Notes under the pieces: generated by a model | Database searches by the model: none | What the model was told of the DNA's origin: nothing | The model's input: only the letters and a program-made list of their open reading frames with translations | DNA from: Bergeyella_A cardium | GTDB taxonomy: Bacteria > Bacteroidota > Bacteroidia > Flavobacteriales > Weeksellaceae | NCBI RefSeq assembly: GCF_030012605.2 | Contig: NZ_CP114055.2 | DNA: 64,000 bases | Direction: 5' to 3' (one strand) | Program-made: the position numbers and the translations under genes | Shown here: piece after piece, positions 11,587 through 19,367 of the stretch | How positions within the stretch are numbered: the stretch's first letter is position 1 | Layout: each line of letters starts with the position of its first letter

Positions 11587-14535
11587 ATGATAAAACGAAG
11601 TTTATCCACATTGTTTTTGGCTGCTGTATTGTCGTTCAACGCCTATGGGCAGTCCTACCAGTGGAAAGAAGCGCAAAGTGGTGGTTATACCTATAAGTAT
11701 GTAACCAATGACCCGACTAATGCCCGCTTCTACACACTGAAAAATGGTCTTACCGTAATCCTTAGCCCAACCAATAAAGAGCCGAGGATACAGTGCTATG
11801 TAGCCGTAAAGGCAGGAAGTAAAACCGACCCTAAGACCAATACGGGGCTCGCACATTATTTGGAGCATATGCTCTTTAAAGGAACTGATAAATACGGCTC
11901 TCTCGACTGGAAGAAAGAGAAAAAAGAGCTCGATAAAATAGATGCTCTCTACGAGAAATACAACAAAACCAAAGACGAAAAGAAGAGAAAAGAAATCTAT
12001 AAACAGATAGATTCCGTCTCTGGGGTGGCGAGTAAATACGCCATTGCAAATGAATACGACAAGATGATGTCTGCAATGGGTGCGCAGAATACCAATGCCT
12101 TTACCTCTTTTGAGAAGACGGTTTATACGGATGATATTCCTGCTGGTTCTCTGGATAAATATCTTGCAGTACAGTCTGAGCGTTTTAGAAATCCTATTCT
12201 AAGGATATTCCATACCGAGCTGGAAGCCGTATATGAAGAGAAAAACCGCTCATTGGATAGCGACGGCTCTTTGGTCTTTGAAACCCTTTTTGAAAACTTG
12301 TTCAAGAAGCATAACTATGGCTTGCAGACTACTATAGGTACTGTGGAGCACCTGAAAAATCCTTCATTAGTAGAAATCAGGAAGTATTTCCATAAGTATT
12401 ATGTGCCTAATAATATGGCAATCGTGCTTTCAGGGGACTTTAACCCTGATGAAGTGATTAAGAAAATAGATAAGGACTTTTCCTATATGAAGGCGAAGAA
12501 GGTACCTAAATATACCTTCGAGCAGGAAACACCGATAACTTCTCCTGTAGTAAAAGAAATCGTAGGCCCAGATGCAGAGAGCGTAACCATAGGGTTTAGA
12601 TTGCCAGGCAATAAAGACAAAGATGTAATACTCGCAAACCTTGTAGGAGATATTTTAACCAATGGCAAGGCAGGGCTTTTAGACCTTAACCTCGTGAAAA
12701 AGCAAAAACTCCTAAGGGCAGGGGCATTTACCTTTACACTTATAGACCACGGTGTGCTTTACCTTTCAGGAGCACCTACCAAAGGGCAATCTCTCCAAGA
12801 AGTAAAAGACCTTATCCTAAGCGAGATTGAAAACCTTAAAAAAGGAAATTTTGATGATGACCTGATTCCTTCCATAGCAAATAATATGAAGAAGGATATC
12901 ATACAAGAAACAGAGTCTTATAATACCAGAGCGAATATCTTAATGCAAGCCTTTACAGATGAGCAGGACTGGAAAGACAGAGTAGCCTATCTGGATGACC
13001 TCTCTAAGGTTAAAAAATCAGATGTGGTAGCCTTTGCTAATAAATACCTCGGGGATAACTATGTGGCAATATTGAAGAAAAAAGGAGCGCGTACCGACCT
13101 TCAAAAGATAGAGAAGCCAACCATTACTCCTGTGGAAACAAATGCTGATAAACAATCCGACTTTGTAAAAGCAGTGGAGAAAATACCGAGCATTCCTTCT
13201 CAGCCAGTGTTTTTGGACTATGACAAAGATCTGCAAAAGTCAAAACTCGGAGATGCAGAGGTACTCTATGTTCAGAATAAGGAGAATCAGCTTTTCAGAC
13301 TGAGATACAGATATAAAATATCAAAGTTTAATGACCTGAAAGTACCTTTGGCTACTCAATATCTTCATTATCTGGGAACGGATAAAAAATCCGCCGAAGA
13401 AATCTCCAAAGAATTCTATAAGATTGCCTCAAGTTTCAGTATTTCTTCCGGTGAAGAATATACTACCGTAACCATTGAAGGCTTGCAGGAGAACTTTGAT
13501 AAAGCCGTAAAACTCTACGAAGATTTAGTAGCAAATGCACAACCTAATGAAGAGGCATTGAAGGCATTAAAAGCAAGGCTCCATAAATCAAGAACCGATG
13601 CCAAAGCGAATAAAAGTACTATAATGGGAGCTCTTACAAACTATGCTCTTTATGGCGCTAAGAATAAATTTAACCATACCTTTACCAATGCTCAGCTGGA
13701 TGCCCTTACAAGTAAAGATTTGAAATCTTCTCTATGCAGTCTGAGAGATGCCGAGCAAACCATTATTTATTACGGTCCTGCATCCTTAAAAGAAGTAGAG
13801 GATAAGCTCGCAAAAGAGCATCATATCTTTGGCTATAACAGCCCGAAAGGCTATAAGAAATGTACTGTACCACAGGCTGTAACTTTTACTCAAACCGAGC
13901 AGAAAGAAAACCGAGTACTCTTTACCAATTATGAAATGGTACAGGCAGAAACCCGCTGGTTAAGAAATACTACACCGTATAATCCTCAGGAAACAACGCT
14001 AGTAAGAGTCTTTAATAATTACTTTGGTAATGGGATGGGCTCCATTGTTTTCCAGACTATCCGAGAGAGTAAAGCATTAGCGTATAGTACTTATGGAGTC
14101 TATGTATCTCCATCTAAAAAGAATGATAAATACTATATGCAGGCTTATGTAGGCTCACAAGCGGATAAGTTTAAAGAAGCGGTCTCTGCGATGAATGATT
14201 TGCTGAATACCCTCCCTGTACTCTCTGGTAGCCTTGATTTGGCTAAAAACCAAGTGAAGAAAGATATACAGACAGAGAGAATAACTCAAGATGGTATTAT
14301 TTATAATTATCTTGCGGCTCAGAATTTAGGTCTTAAAGAGGATATCAGGAAGCAGGTTTATCAGAATGTAGATAAAATTACGATGAGAGATGTCCAGAGT
14401 TTCCACGAGAAATACTTCTCTCAGAAGCCTTATACTTATGTCGTTCTCGCTTCGGATAAAAAAGTATCTAAGGAAGAGCTTCAAAAAATAGGTAAAGTAC
14501 AAACCCTTAGTCTTGAAGAATTATTTGGATATTAA
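11587..14535 (+). CDS. M16 family zinc metallopeptidase, exported
   Basis: This 982-residue protein has a signal peptide (MIKRSLSTLFLAAVLSFNAYGQ) followed by two M16 halves, as in pitrilysin/insulysin-type enzymes. The inverted zinc motif H-Y-L-E-H is at residues 90-94 (GLAHYLEHMLFKGT), and the distal glutamate region follows in the FRNPILRIFHTELEAVYEEKNRS block. The second half keeps the fold (MGSIVFQTIRESKALAYSTYG) but lacks the zinc motif, as expected. It should act in the periplasm on oligopeptides. A second M16 protein at 33046-35892 is clearly paralogous but has no signal peptide. A strong terminator follows. Confidence 0.93.
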   Translation: MIKRSLSTLFLAAVLSFNAYGQSYQWKEAQSGGYTYKYVTNDPTNARFYTLKNGLTVILSPTNKEPRIQCYVAVKAGSKTDPKTNTGLAHYLEHMLFKGTDKYGSLDWKKEKKELDKIDALYEKYNKTKDEKKRKEIYKQIDSVSGVASKYAIANEYDKMMSAMGAQNTNAFTSFEKTVYTDDIPAGSLDKYLAVQSERFRNPILRIFHTELEAVYEEKNRSLDSDGSLVFETLFENLFKKHNYGLQTTIGTVEHLKNPSLVEIRKYFHKYYVPNNMAIVLSGDFNPDEVIKKIDKDFSYMKAKKVPKYTFEQETPITSPVVKEIVGPDAESVTIGFRLPGNKDKDVILANLVGDILTNGKAGLLDLNLVKKQKLLRAGAFTFTLIDHGVLYLSGAPTKGQSLQEVKDLILSEIENLKKGNFDDDLIPSIANNMKKDIIQETESYNTRANILMQAFTDEQDWKDRVAYLDDLSKVKKSDVVAFANKYLGDNYVAILKKKGARTDLQKIEKPTITPVETNADKQSDFVKAVEKIPSIPSQPVFLDYDKDLQKSKLGDAEVLYVQNKENQLFRLRYRYKISKFNDLKVPLATQYLHYLGTDKKSAEEISKEFYKIASSFSISSGEEYTTVTIEGLQENFDKAVKLYEDLVANAQPNEEALKALKARLHKSRTDAKANKSTIMGALTNYALYGAKNKFNHTFTNAQLDALTSKDLKSSLCSLRDAEQTIIYYGPASLKEVEDKLAKEHHIFGYNSPKGYKKCTVPQAVTFTQTEQKENRVLFTNYEMVQAETRWLRNTTPYNPQETTLVRVFNNYFGNGMGSIVFQTIRESKALAYSTYGVYVSPSKKNDKYYMQAYVGSQADKFKEAVSAMNDLLNTLPVLSGSLDLAKNQVKKDIQTERITQDGIIYNYLAAQNLGLKEDIRKQVYQNVDKITMRDVQSFHEKYFSQKPYTYVVLASDKKVSKEELQKIGKVQTLSLEELFGY

Positions 14536-14555
14536 AATAATTTTTTGAGCAGGAT

Positions 14556-14592
14556 AAAATCCATACTAAGTACTGCTTAGTATGGATTTTTC
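14556..14592 (+). terminator. Terminator after M16 peptidase gene
   Basis: A perfect 15-bp stem (AAAATCCATACTAAG, loop TACTG, and its complement) ends in TTTTTC. Confidence 0.88.
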
Positions 14593-14670
14593 TTCTATAA
14601 TTGATGATGAGGAGAGCTTTTGCCTAAGGGAAAAATTCGCGAAATATTTTTCTCTTTGAAAAAAAATATA

Positions 14671-14678
14671 TACTTTTG
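14671..14678 (+). promoter_or_regulatory. rplM -7 box
   Basis: TACTTTTG matches TAnnTTTG, 47 nt before the GTG start of rplM. The -33 region is only T-rich. A palindromic TTCGCGAA lies about 35 nt upstream. Confidence 0.6.
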
Positions 14679-14724
14679 CACACCCTTATTGGGAAAATTA
14701 TGTTTAATCGTTAAACTTATAAGT

Positions 14725-15180
14725 GTGAATACATTAAGTTACAAAACTGTATCAGCGAACAAGGCTACCGCTAAAAAAGAATGGGTTGTGGTAGACGCTG
14801 AAGGACAACCATTAGGTAGATTAGCCTCTGTGGTTGCAAAGATTTTGAGAGGAAAGCACAAAACGAACTTCACTCCCCACGTAGATTGCGGAGATAATGT
14901 TATCGTTTTGAATGCTGGAAAGGTTAGCCTTTCAGGAAACAAGTGGGCAGATAAGACTTACATTTGGCATACTGGTTACCCAGGCGGTCAGAAGTCTGTA
15001 ACAGCTACGGAATTGGTTAAAAAGCATCCGCTAAGACTTGTAGAGAAATCTGTAAAAGGTATGCTTCCTAAGAATAAATTAGGAACTCAGCTTTACAAAA
15101 ATCTATATGTATATGAGGGAGCAGAACACAAGCACGAAGCTCAACAGCCAAAAGTAATTAATATCAACGAATTTAAATAA
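14725..15180 (+). CDS. rplM: 50S ribosomal protein L13 (uL13)
   Basis: Starting at the GTG at 14725 gives 151 residues, the usual length in Flavobacteriia, beginning VNTLSYKTVSANKATAKKEW. Longer in-frame starts at or after 14620 would run through the promoter and are rejected. The conserved core DAEGQPLGRLAS, HVDCGDNVIVLNA and KSVKGMLPKNKLG is intact. The protein is one of the early-assembly 50S proteins. It is followed 5 nt later by rpsI, the universal pairing. The GTG start is less common and might limit initiation. Confidence 0.96.
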   Translation: MNTLSYKTVSANKATAKKEWVVVDAEGQPLGRLASVVAKILRGKHKTNFTPHVDCGDNVIVLNAGKVSLSGNKWADKTYIWHTGYPGGQKSVTATELVKKHPLRLVEKSVKGMLPKNKLGTQLYKNLYVYEGAEHKHEAQQPKVININEFK

Positions 15181-15185
15181 TCACT

Positions 15186-15572
15186 ATGTCTACAGTTCAT
15201 AAAATTGGAAGAAGAAAAACTTCTGTAGCAAGAGTATATTTGAAGCCGGGTACTGGTAACATTAAAGTTAATGGTAAGGATGCTAAAGAATATTTCTCTA
15301 CAGATGTATTGGTATATAAATTAAACCAACCATTTGCATTAACTGAAACAGTAGAGCAATATGATGTTACTGTGAATGTTTTCGGTGGTGGTATTACAGG
15401 ACAAGCTGAAGCTATCCGATTGGGTATTTCTAGAGCGCTTTGCGAGGTAAATGCTGAGTATAGATTAGCTTTGAAACCTGCGGGTCTATTGACCAGAGAT
15501 GCAAGAATGGTAGAAAGAAAGAAACCAGGTCAGAAGAAAGCAAGAAAGAGATTCCAATTCTCCAAGCGTTAA
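15186..15572 (+). CDS. rpsI: 30S ribosomal protein S9 (uS9)
   Basis: The 128-residue protein matches S9 from end to end: KIGRRKTSVARVYL at the start, GGGITGQAEAIRLGISRAL in the middle and the basic tail ending in SKR that reaches into the ribosomal P site. It follows rplM with a 5-nt gap. A 211-nt gap separates it from rpsB, longer than expected inside one operon, and that gap contains potential RNA structure. Confidence 0.97.
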   Translation: MSTVHKIGRRKTSVARVYLKPGTGNIKVNGKDAKEYFSTDVLVYKLNQPFALTETVEQYDVTVNVFGGGITGQAEAIRLGISRALCEVNAEYRLALKPAGLLTRDARMVERKKPGQKKARKRFQFSKR

Positions 15573-15783
15573 TATTTTGGCTGTATGCTATCGGTTATCG
15601 GTCAGCATATTGCATTTATTTAATTTATTATTCAATAATAATCTCGCTGGGAAGCCGAAAGCACAATCTGCAAGACGCCAACAGCATTATTGCCCGTTAT
15701 GTTTAGCATCCAAACTTTACTCCCACTCATTGTAAAGTTGATTGCAAAAGAAAGCGGAAAGTAAACTAACAAAAAACAAAAAA
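15573..15783 (+). promoter_or_regulatory. Candidate structured leader of rpsB
   Basis: The gap between rpsI and rpsB contains two possible stems: ATGCT...AGCAT around 15597-15607, and AACTTTAC (near 15713) pairing with GTAAAGTT (near 15732) across an 11-nt loop. No T run follows, so they are not obvious terminators. A leader bound by S2 for feedback control is possible but not shown. Confidence 0.35.
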
Positions 15784-16518
15784 ATGGCAAAAGTAAATGT
15801 AAAAGACCTCTTAGAGGCAGGTGTACACTTCGGTCATATGACAAGAAAGTGGAATCCGAATATGGCTCCGTATATCTTTATGGAGAAAAATGGTATTCAC
15901 ATCATCGATTTACATAAAACAGCTGTTAAATTAGAAGAGGCTTGTACAGCTCTTGAAAAATTAACTTCAGCTGGTAAAAAAGTTCTTTTCGTAGCTACAA
16001 AAAAACAAGCAAAAGAAGTCGTAGCTAAACACGCACAAGAACTCAATATGCCTTACATCACAGAAAGATGGCCAGGCGGTATGCTTACTAACTTCGTTAC
16101 AATCAGAAAAGCAGTTAAGAAAATGAATGCTATTGATAAAATGAAGAAAGATGGCACATTTGAAACTTTATCTAAAAAAGAAAGATTACAGGTAGACAGA
16201 CAAAGAGCAAACCTTGAGAAGAACCTCGGTTCTATTGCGGATATGGTGCGTTTGCCGTCAGCTGTTTTCGTAGTAGATATTTTGAGAGAGCATATCGCTG
16301 TAACGGAAGCTAAGAAATTGGGTATTCCTGTATTCGGTATCGTAGATACAAACTCAGACCCAAGAAAAGTGGATTTCGTAATCCCAGGAAATGATGACGC
16401 TTCTAAATCTGTTGATATGATTCTAAGCATTGTAGCAGATGCAGTAAAAGAAGGTCTTTCTCAAAGAAAAACAGAGAAATCTAAAGAAGAAGGCAAAGAA
16501 ACTGCCGATGCTGAATAA
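15784..16518 (+). CDS. rpsB: 30S ribosomal protein S2 (uS2)
   Basis: The 244-residue protein from the ATG at 15784 starts AKVNVKDLLEAGVHFGHMTR, the standard S2 start; a start 14 codons upstream is rejected as it adds an unconserved basic tail. Conserved blocks KWNPNMAPYIF, ITERWPGGMLTNF and GIPVFGIVDTNSDP are present. The C-terminus ends in a charged tail rich in K and E. In most flavobacteria tsf follows directly; here a terminator and the convergent cdd gene follow, so tsf must lie elsewhere. Confidence 0.97.
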   Translation: MAKVNVKDLLEAGVHFGHMTRKWNPNMAPYIFMEKNGIHIIDLHKTAVKLEEACTALEKLTSAGKKVLFVATKKQAKEVVAKHAQELNMPYITERWPGGMLTNFVTIRKAVKKMNAIDKMKKDGTFETLSKKERLQVDRQRANLEKNLGSIADMVRLPSAVFVVDILREHIAVTEAKKLGIPVFGIVDTNSDPRKVDFVIPGNDDASKSVDMILSIVADAVKEGLSQRKTEKSKEEGKETADAE

Positions 16519-16571
16519 GGTTTCTAATTAAAGAGAAAAATTATCATTTTTTAAAATTTAAAAATACGCAG

Positions 16572-16600
16572 AAAGGAGCTACTCAAAGTAGCTCCTTTTA
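16572..16600. terminator. Terminator between rpsB and cdd
   Basis: A 12-bp perfect stem (AAAGGAGCTACT, loop CAA, and complement) ends in TTTTA on the plus strand. The AAA start of the stem means it can serve the convergent cdd gene only weakly. Confidence 0.85.
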
Positions 16601-16609
16601 TATTTTGGT

Positions 16610-17089
16610 CTATAAAAACGATAAATCAAACGAGAAAGGTAGCAGGTCTCTTATGGACTTGGTTTTATAGATAGCTCCTTCCAATGAGCTGAAAAAGAAT
16701 TCTATCTCCTCGTTTTGTTTGGATTCGTATTCTAACATACTCTGTCTGCACGCACCGCAAGGCGGCGTCGCAGGAGCATCGGGCTTTGTACGAGGTCCTC
16801 CGATAACGAATATCTTTTTAATTTTTGCATCAGGATGGTTAGCTGATGTCCAGAAAATTGTCGTTCTCTCCGCACATAAGCCAGAGGGATAGGCAGCATT
16901 CTCTTGGTTGCTCCCCGTAATAATTTCTCCGCTTTCTAATAATAAAGCACAGCCTACGAGAAAGTCCGAATATGGTGCATAGGCGGTTTCTCTCACTTTT
17001 GCAGCGGCATCGTAGAGTTTTCTGTCGGCTTCGCTAAGCTCATCTTTCCCATTGATGAGCTCATATTTAATGATGAATTCTTTTTCCAT
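16610..17089 (-). CDS. cdd: Cytidine deaminase
   Basis: This 159-residue homotetrameric-type enzyme converts cytidine and deoxycytidine to uridine and deoxyuridine in pyrimidine salvage. The zinc and catalytic residues are intact: C72-A-E74 (CAER) and P110-C111-G-A-C114 (PPCGACRQ). The segment YAPYSDFLVGCALL is the substrate loop. It is cytosolic. It converges on rpsB and shares the intervening hairpin region. It is separated from aroA by 86 nt, so co-transcription with the aroA pair is possible. Confidence 0.95.
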   Translation of the reverse strand: MEKEFIIKYELINGKDELSEADRKLYDAAAKVRETAYAPYSDFLVGCALLLESGEIITGSNQENAAYPSGLCAERTTIFWTSANHPDAKIKKIFVIGGPRTKPDAPATPPCGACRQSMLEYESKQNEEIEFFFSSLEGAIYKTKSIRDLLPFSFDLSFL

Positions 17090-17175
17090 AGTTAAGAATT
17101 AAAAAAATGGAGTTAAATTTAAGACTTTTCAGTGGAATAACAAGTATAAAAGGCGAAAATGTTAGTTTTATTGTG

Positions 17176-18384
17176 TTAAATCCCTAAATCTTTCCAGAAC
17201 TCAGGGTAGGATTTCTCTACTACCTCGGGGTTTTGTATCTCGATTTCTTGGAGGAGGGAGTAGGGGGCAAAGCTCATCGCCATACGGTGGTCATCATAAG
17301 TCTTGATAGAGATGGGCAGTTCAGGCTTTGTATAATGAAGCGTTTTGATGCTACAATGGCTGGTCTCTGTGTGGCAGCCGAGTTTTTTGAGTTCATTATG
17401 AAGAGCGAGAAGCCTATCGGTCTCCTTTATTTTAAGGGTCGCCAAGCCTTCAATCGTAAAGGGGATTTGCATTGCAGCAGCTGTTACACAAACGGTTTGA
17501 GCAATGTCTGGGCAATCATTCATATCAAGGTGGATTTCCGTAGGACGAGAGAAATCCGCCTTTGGAATTAATGACAAGGAATGCTCATTATCATTAAAAA
17601 CAGTCTCTACACCGAAGAAATTCCTGTAAATTTTGGATACAACAGCATCTCCTTGCAGTGAATCTCTCTTAAAGTTGGAGAGTTTAATTTCCCTCCTCCC
17701 AATAGCAGCGAAAGAGTAGAAATAAGACGCCGACGACCAGTCGCTTTCCACAATAAAAGAGGATTGGGAAGGCTTGGCATTGAGGAGATAAGGGATAAAA
17801 ATCTTCTGACCTTGAAACGAGATAGGGGCGTTAGGATAAAGCGTTTTGAGTATCTTTAATGTCATTTCTAAGTAAGGTCTGGAAGTGATTTCGCCTACTA
17901 ATTCTATCATAAGCCCAGAAGCTAAACTCCCTCCTATAAGGATGAGAGAGGTGATGAATTGTGAGGAGATACCTGCCGGTATTCTCACCGAAGATTTCTC
18001 TATCTTCTTGCCCTTTATTTTGAGTGGAGGGAAGCCCGCTCTCTCCAGATACTGAATATCTGCTCCCAGCTCTTGTAAAGCCTCTACTAATGGGGAAATG
18101 GGGCGCTGCTTCATCCTTTCCGAGCCTGTAAGTAGGGTTTCTCTTCCCTCTTGGATAGCAAAAAATGAGGTGAGAAAGCGCATTGCAGTACCCGCATTAT
18201 GCACATCTATTATCTTGTTTTGAGAGGCGAGGGCACTTTTGAGTAGCTCTGTATCCTGTGAACTTGAGGGGTTGAGGATTTCTATAGCTCCTAAGACTTT
18301 TTGGAGGATGAGCAGGCGATTGGTCTCGCTTTTTGAGCCTTTTATTTGTATTTCTTTGGGGAGTTTGGGCTTATGGATTTTCAT
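17176..18384 (-). CDS. aroA: 3-phosphoshikimate 1-carboxyvinyltransferase (EPSP synthase)
   Basis: The 402-residue enzyme transfers enolpyruvate from PEP to shikimate-3-phosphate in chorismate biosynthesis. Landmarks are KGSKSETNRLLIL at the start, NAGTAMRFL, LTGSERMKQRP, SSQFITSLIL, KETDRLLAL and DDHRMAMSFAPYSL near the end. It is about 25 residues shorter than the E. coli protein, normal for Bacteroidota. Its start codon shares one base with the stop of the upstream MazG-like gene (ATGA), so the two are translationally coupled. Confidence 0.95.
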   Translation of the reverse strand: MKIHKPKLPKEIQIKGSKSETNRLLILQKVLGAIEILNPSSSQDTELLKSALASQNKIIDVHNAGTAMRFLTSFFAIQEGRETLLTGSERMKQRPISPLVEALQELGADIQYLERAGFPPLKIKGKKIEKSSVRIPAGISSQFITSLILIGGSLASGLMIELVGEITSRPYLEMTLKILKTLYPNAPISFQGQKIFIPYLLNAKPSQSSFIVESDWSSASYFYSFAAIGRREIKLSNFKRDSLQGDAVVSKIYRNFFGVETVFNDNEHSLSLIPKADFSRPTEIHLDMNDCPDIAQTVCVTAAAMQIPFTIEGLATLKIKETDRLLALHNELKKLGCHTETSHCSIKTLHYTKPELPISIKTYDDHRMAMSFAPYSLLQEIEIQNPEVVEKSYPEFWKDLGI

Positions 18385-18713
18385 CAGTCTTTCAGCTTGG
18401 GGTTGTTTTTGTGGCGGTCTCTGTCCCGTTTGGTTTTAGAAATCATTTTCTTGTCAAATGCTTTTTGCAGGTCAGTATCGGTTTGGTTGGCGAGGCAGAG
18501 CAAAACGAAGAGTACATCTGCAAGCTCTTCTCCAAGGTCTTTGGTTTTATCGGTTTCTTTTTCCGACTGCTCACCGTATCTCCTTGCGATGATTCTCGCC
18601 ACTTCACCCACCTCTTCTGTGAGGATTGCCATATTGGTCAGCTCATTAAAATAGCGTACACCAACCGTTTTTATCCATTCATCTACTTTTTTTTGAAGCG
18701 AACTTATTTCCAT
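18384..18713 (-). CDS. MazG-like nucleotide pyrophosphohydrolase
   Basis: A 109-residue all-alpha NTP-PPase. The acidic metal-binding residues are visible in TEEVGEVARIIARRYG and GEELADVLFVLLCLAN (E-E-x-x-E and E-x-x-D patterns). Such proteins hydrolyse non-canonical or excess nucleoside triphosphates to monophosphates. The C-terminus is a basic tail. The gene overlaps aroA by one base and appears to be first in that unit. Confidence 0.88.
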   Translation of the reverse strand: MEISSLQKKVDEWIKTVGVRYFNELTNMAILTEEVGEVARIIARRYGEQSEKETDKTKDLGEELADVLFVLLCLANQTDTDLQKAFDKKMISKTKRDRDRHKNNPKLKD

Positions 18714-18825
18714 AGTATTGAGGGATTGAGATTAATAACAAACTTTGCCTACAGGGATTTTCTTGTTAAAGAATTGATTAAAAAAACGGCTCAAAGATAA
18801 CTAAAAACACTGATAATAATTTATA

Positions 18826-18932
18826 GTTTAGAACCGTAGCCGGTGACGGCTACCAGCCGATGGACTTAGCCACAAACTATCTACCTCCAGCTAGTAGCTA
18901 AAAGCCAGCCGCCAGCTGCTAATTGTTGCCAG
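18826..18932. repeat. Dispersed repeat tract
   Basis: This stretch, upstream of the FISUMP promoter, has the pairing module CCGgtgaCGG and then GCTAAAAGCCAGCCGCC words, as in the other tracts. Confidence 0.65.
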
Positions 18933-18955
18933 ATAAAAAATAAGTTTTATATTTG
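18926..18955 (+). promoter_or_regulatory. Promoter of the FISUMP leader
   Basis: TTG at 18926-18928, exactly 19 nt, then TATATTTG at 18948-18955: one of the best consensus matches in the window. Transcription would begin around 18962, only about 17 nt before the leader ORF start at 18979 and about 400 nt before the start codon of the signal-peptide-bearing protein. Confidence 0.75.
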
Positions 18956-18978
18956 CCTCGCAATTAGATGAAAAAAGG

Positions 18979-19074
18979 ATGAAAAGGAATACACAAAACA
19001 TGACAAATATCATATACGCAAACTTGCGTATGTGCAATAATTTGTTATCCTTCCTTCCTTCCTTCAAAATATAG
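18979..19074 (+). CDS. Leader ORF with TCCT repeat (31 codons)
   Basis: ATG at 18979 opens a 31-codon frame beginning MKRNTQNMTNIIYANL and ending SFLPSFKI before TAG at 19072-19074. An ATG at 18968 gives only four codons. The tract 19048-19065 is 4.5 units of TCCT inside the frame. The frame of the large downstream ORF is open from 19041, so one extra 4-bp unit (or loss of two) would fuse the two frames. It may be a regulatory upstream ORF or the true start of a gene that is out of frame in this isolate. No protein family is recognised. Confidence 0.45.
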   Translation: MKRNTQNMTNIIYANLRMCNNLLSFLPSFKI

Positions 19075-19096
19075 TCTTATTTAAAAGACTATATAG

Positions 19097-19145
19097 AGCG
19101 CCGATAGGCGCGCGGGCTCTGCCCGCGCGCCTATCGGCGCTTTTG
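19097..19145 (+). terminator. Perfect 21-bp hairpin, possible attenuator
   Basis: Positions 19097-19117 pair perfectly with 19121-19141 around the loop TCT; the arms are GC-rich and TTTT follows. It begins 22 nt after the leader ORF stop, so it could fold only if ribosomes do not run on. Further hairpins surround it: 19014-19031, 19072-19091 (TAGTCTT/AAGACTA) and 19285-19307 (10-bp stem, loop TTT). Confidence 0.6.
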
Positions 19146-19367
19146 CACTTGCCCGTTTTTTATTTTTCCACTTGTGCAGGAGGCTGTGCTCCCCACAAAG
19201 TCGCGAGCGAAGCGAGCGACAAAGCGCTAGTCAATCTTCTTTTAGAGCAAAATCAGACAAGAGAGGAGAGAAGGGAGGTGCATTGTCGCCAGCCTTTGGC
19301 TGGCGACTCAATCGCAGTTTCAACGCTCAATAATTATTCCCAAGGAAGTAACATAAATAATAGATAT

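Noticed and set aside
14620..14724. N-terminal extension of L13
   Set aside because: It runs through the -7 box at 14671 and adds residues absent from the family.
15632..15844. Minus-strand ORF upstream of rpsB
   Set aside because: It spans the rpsB start and shows no family features.
18333..18800. Plus-strand ORFs over the MazG-like gene
   Set aside because: They are shadows; the minus-strand frame has the conserved MazG acidic residues and is coupled to aroA.
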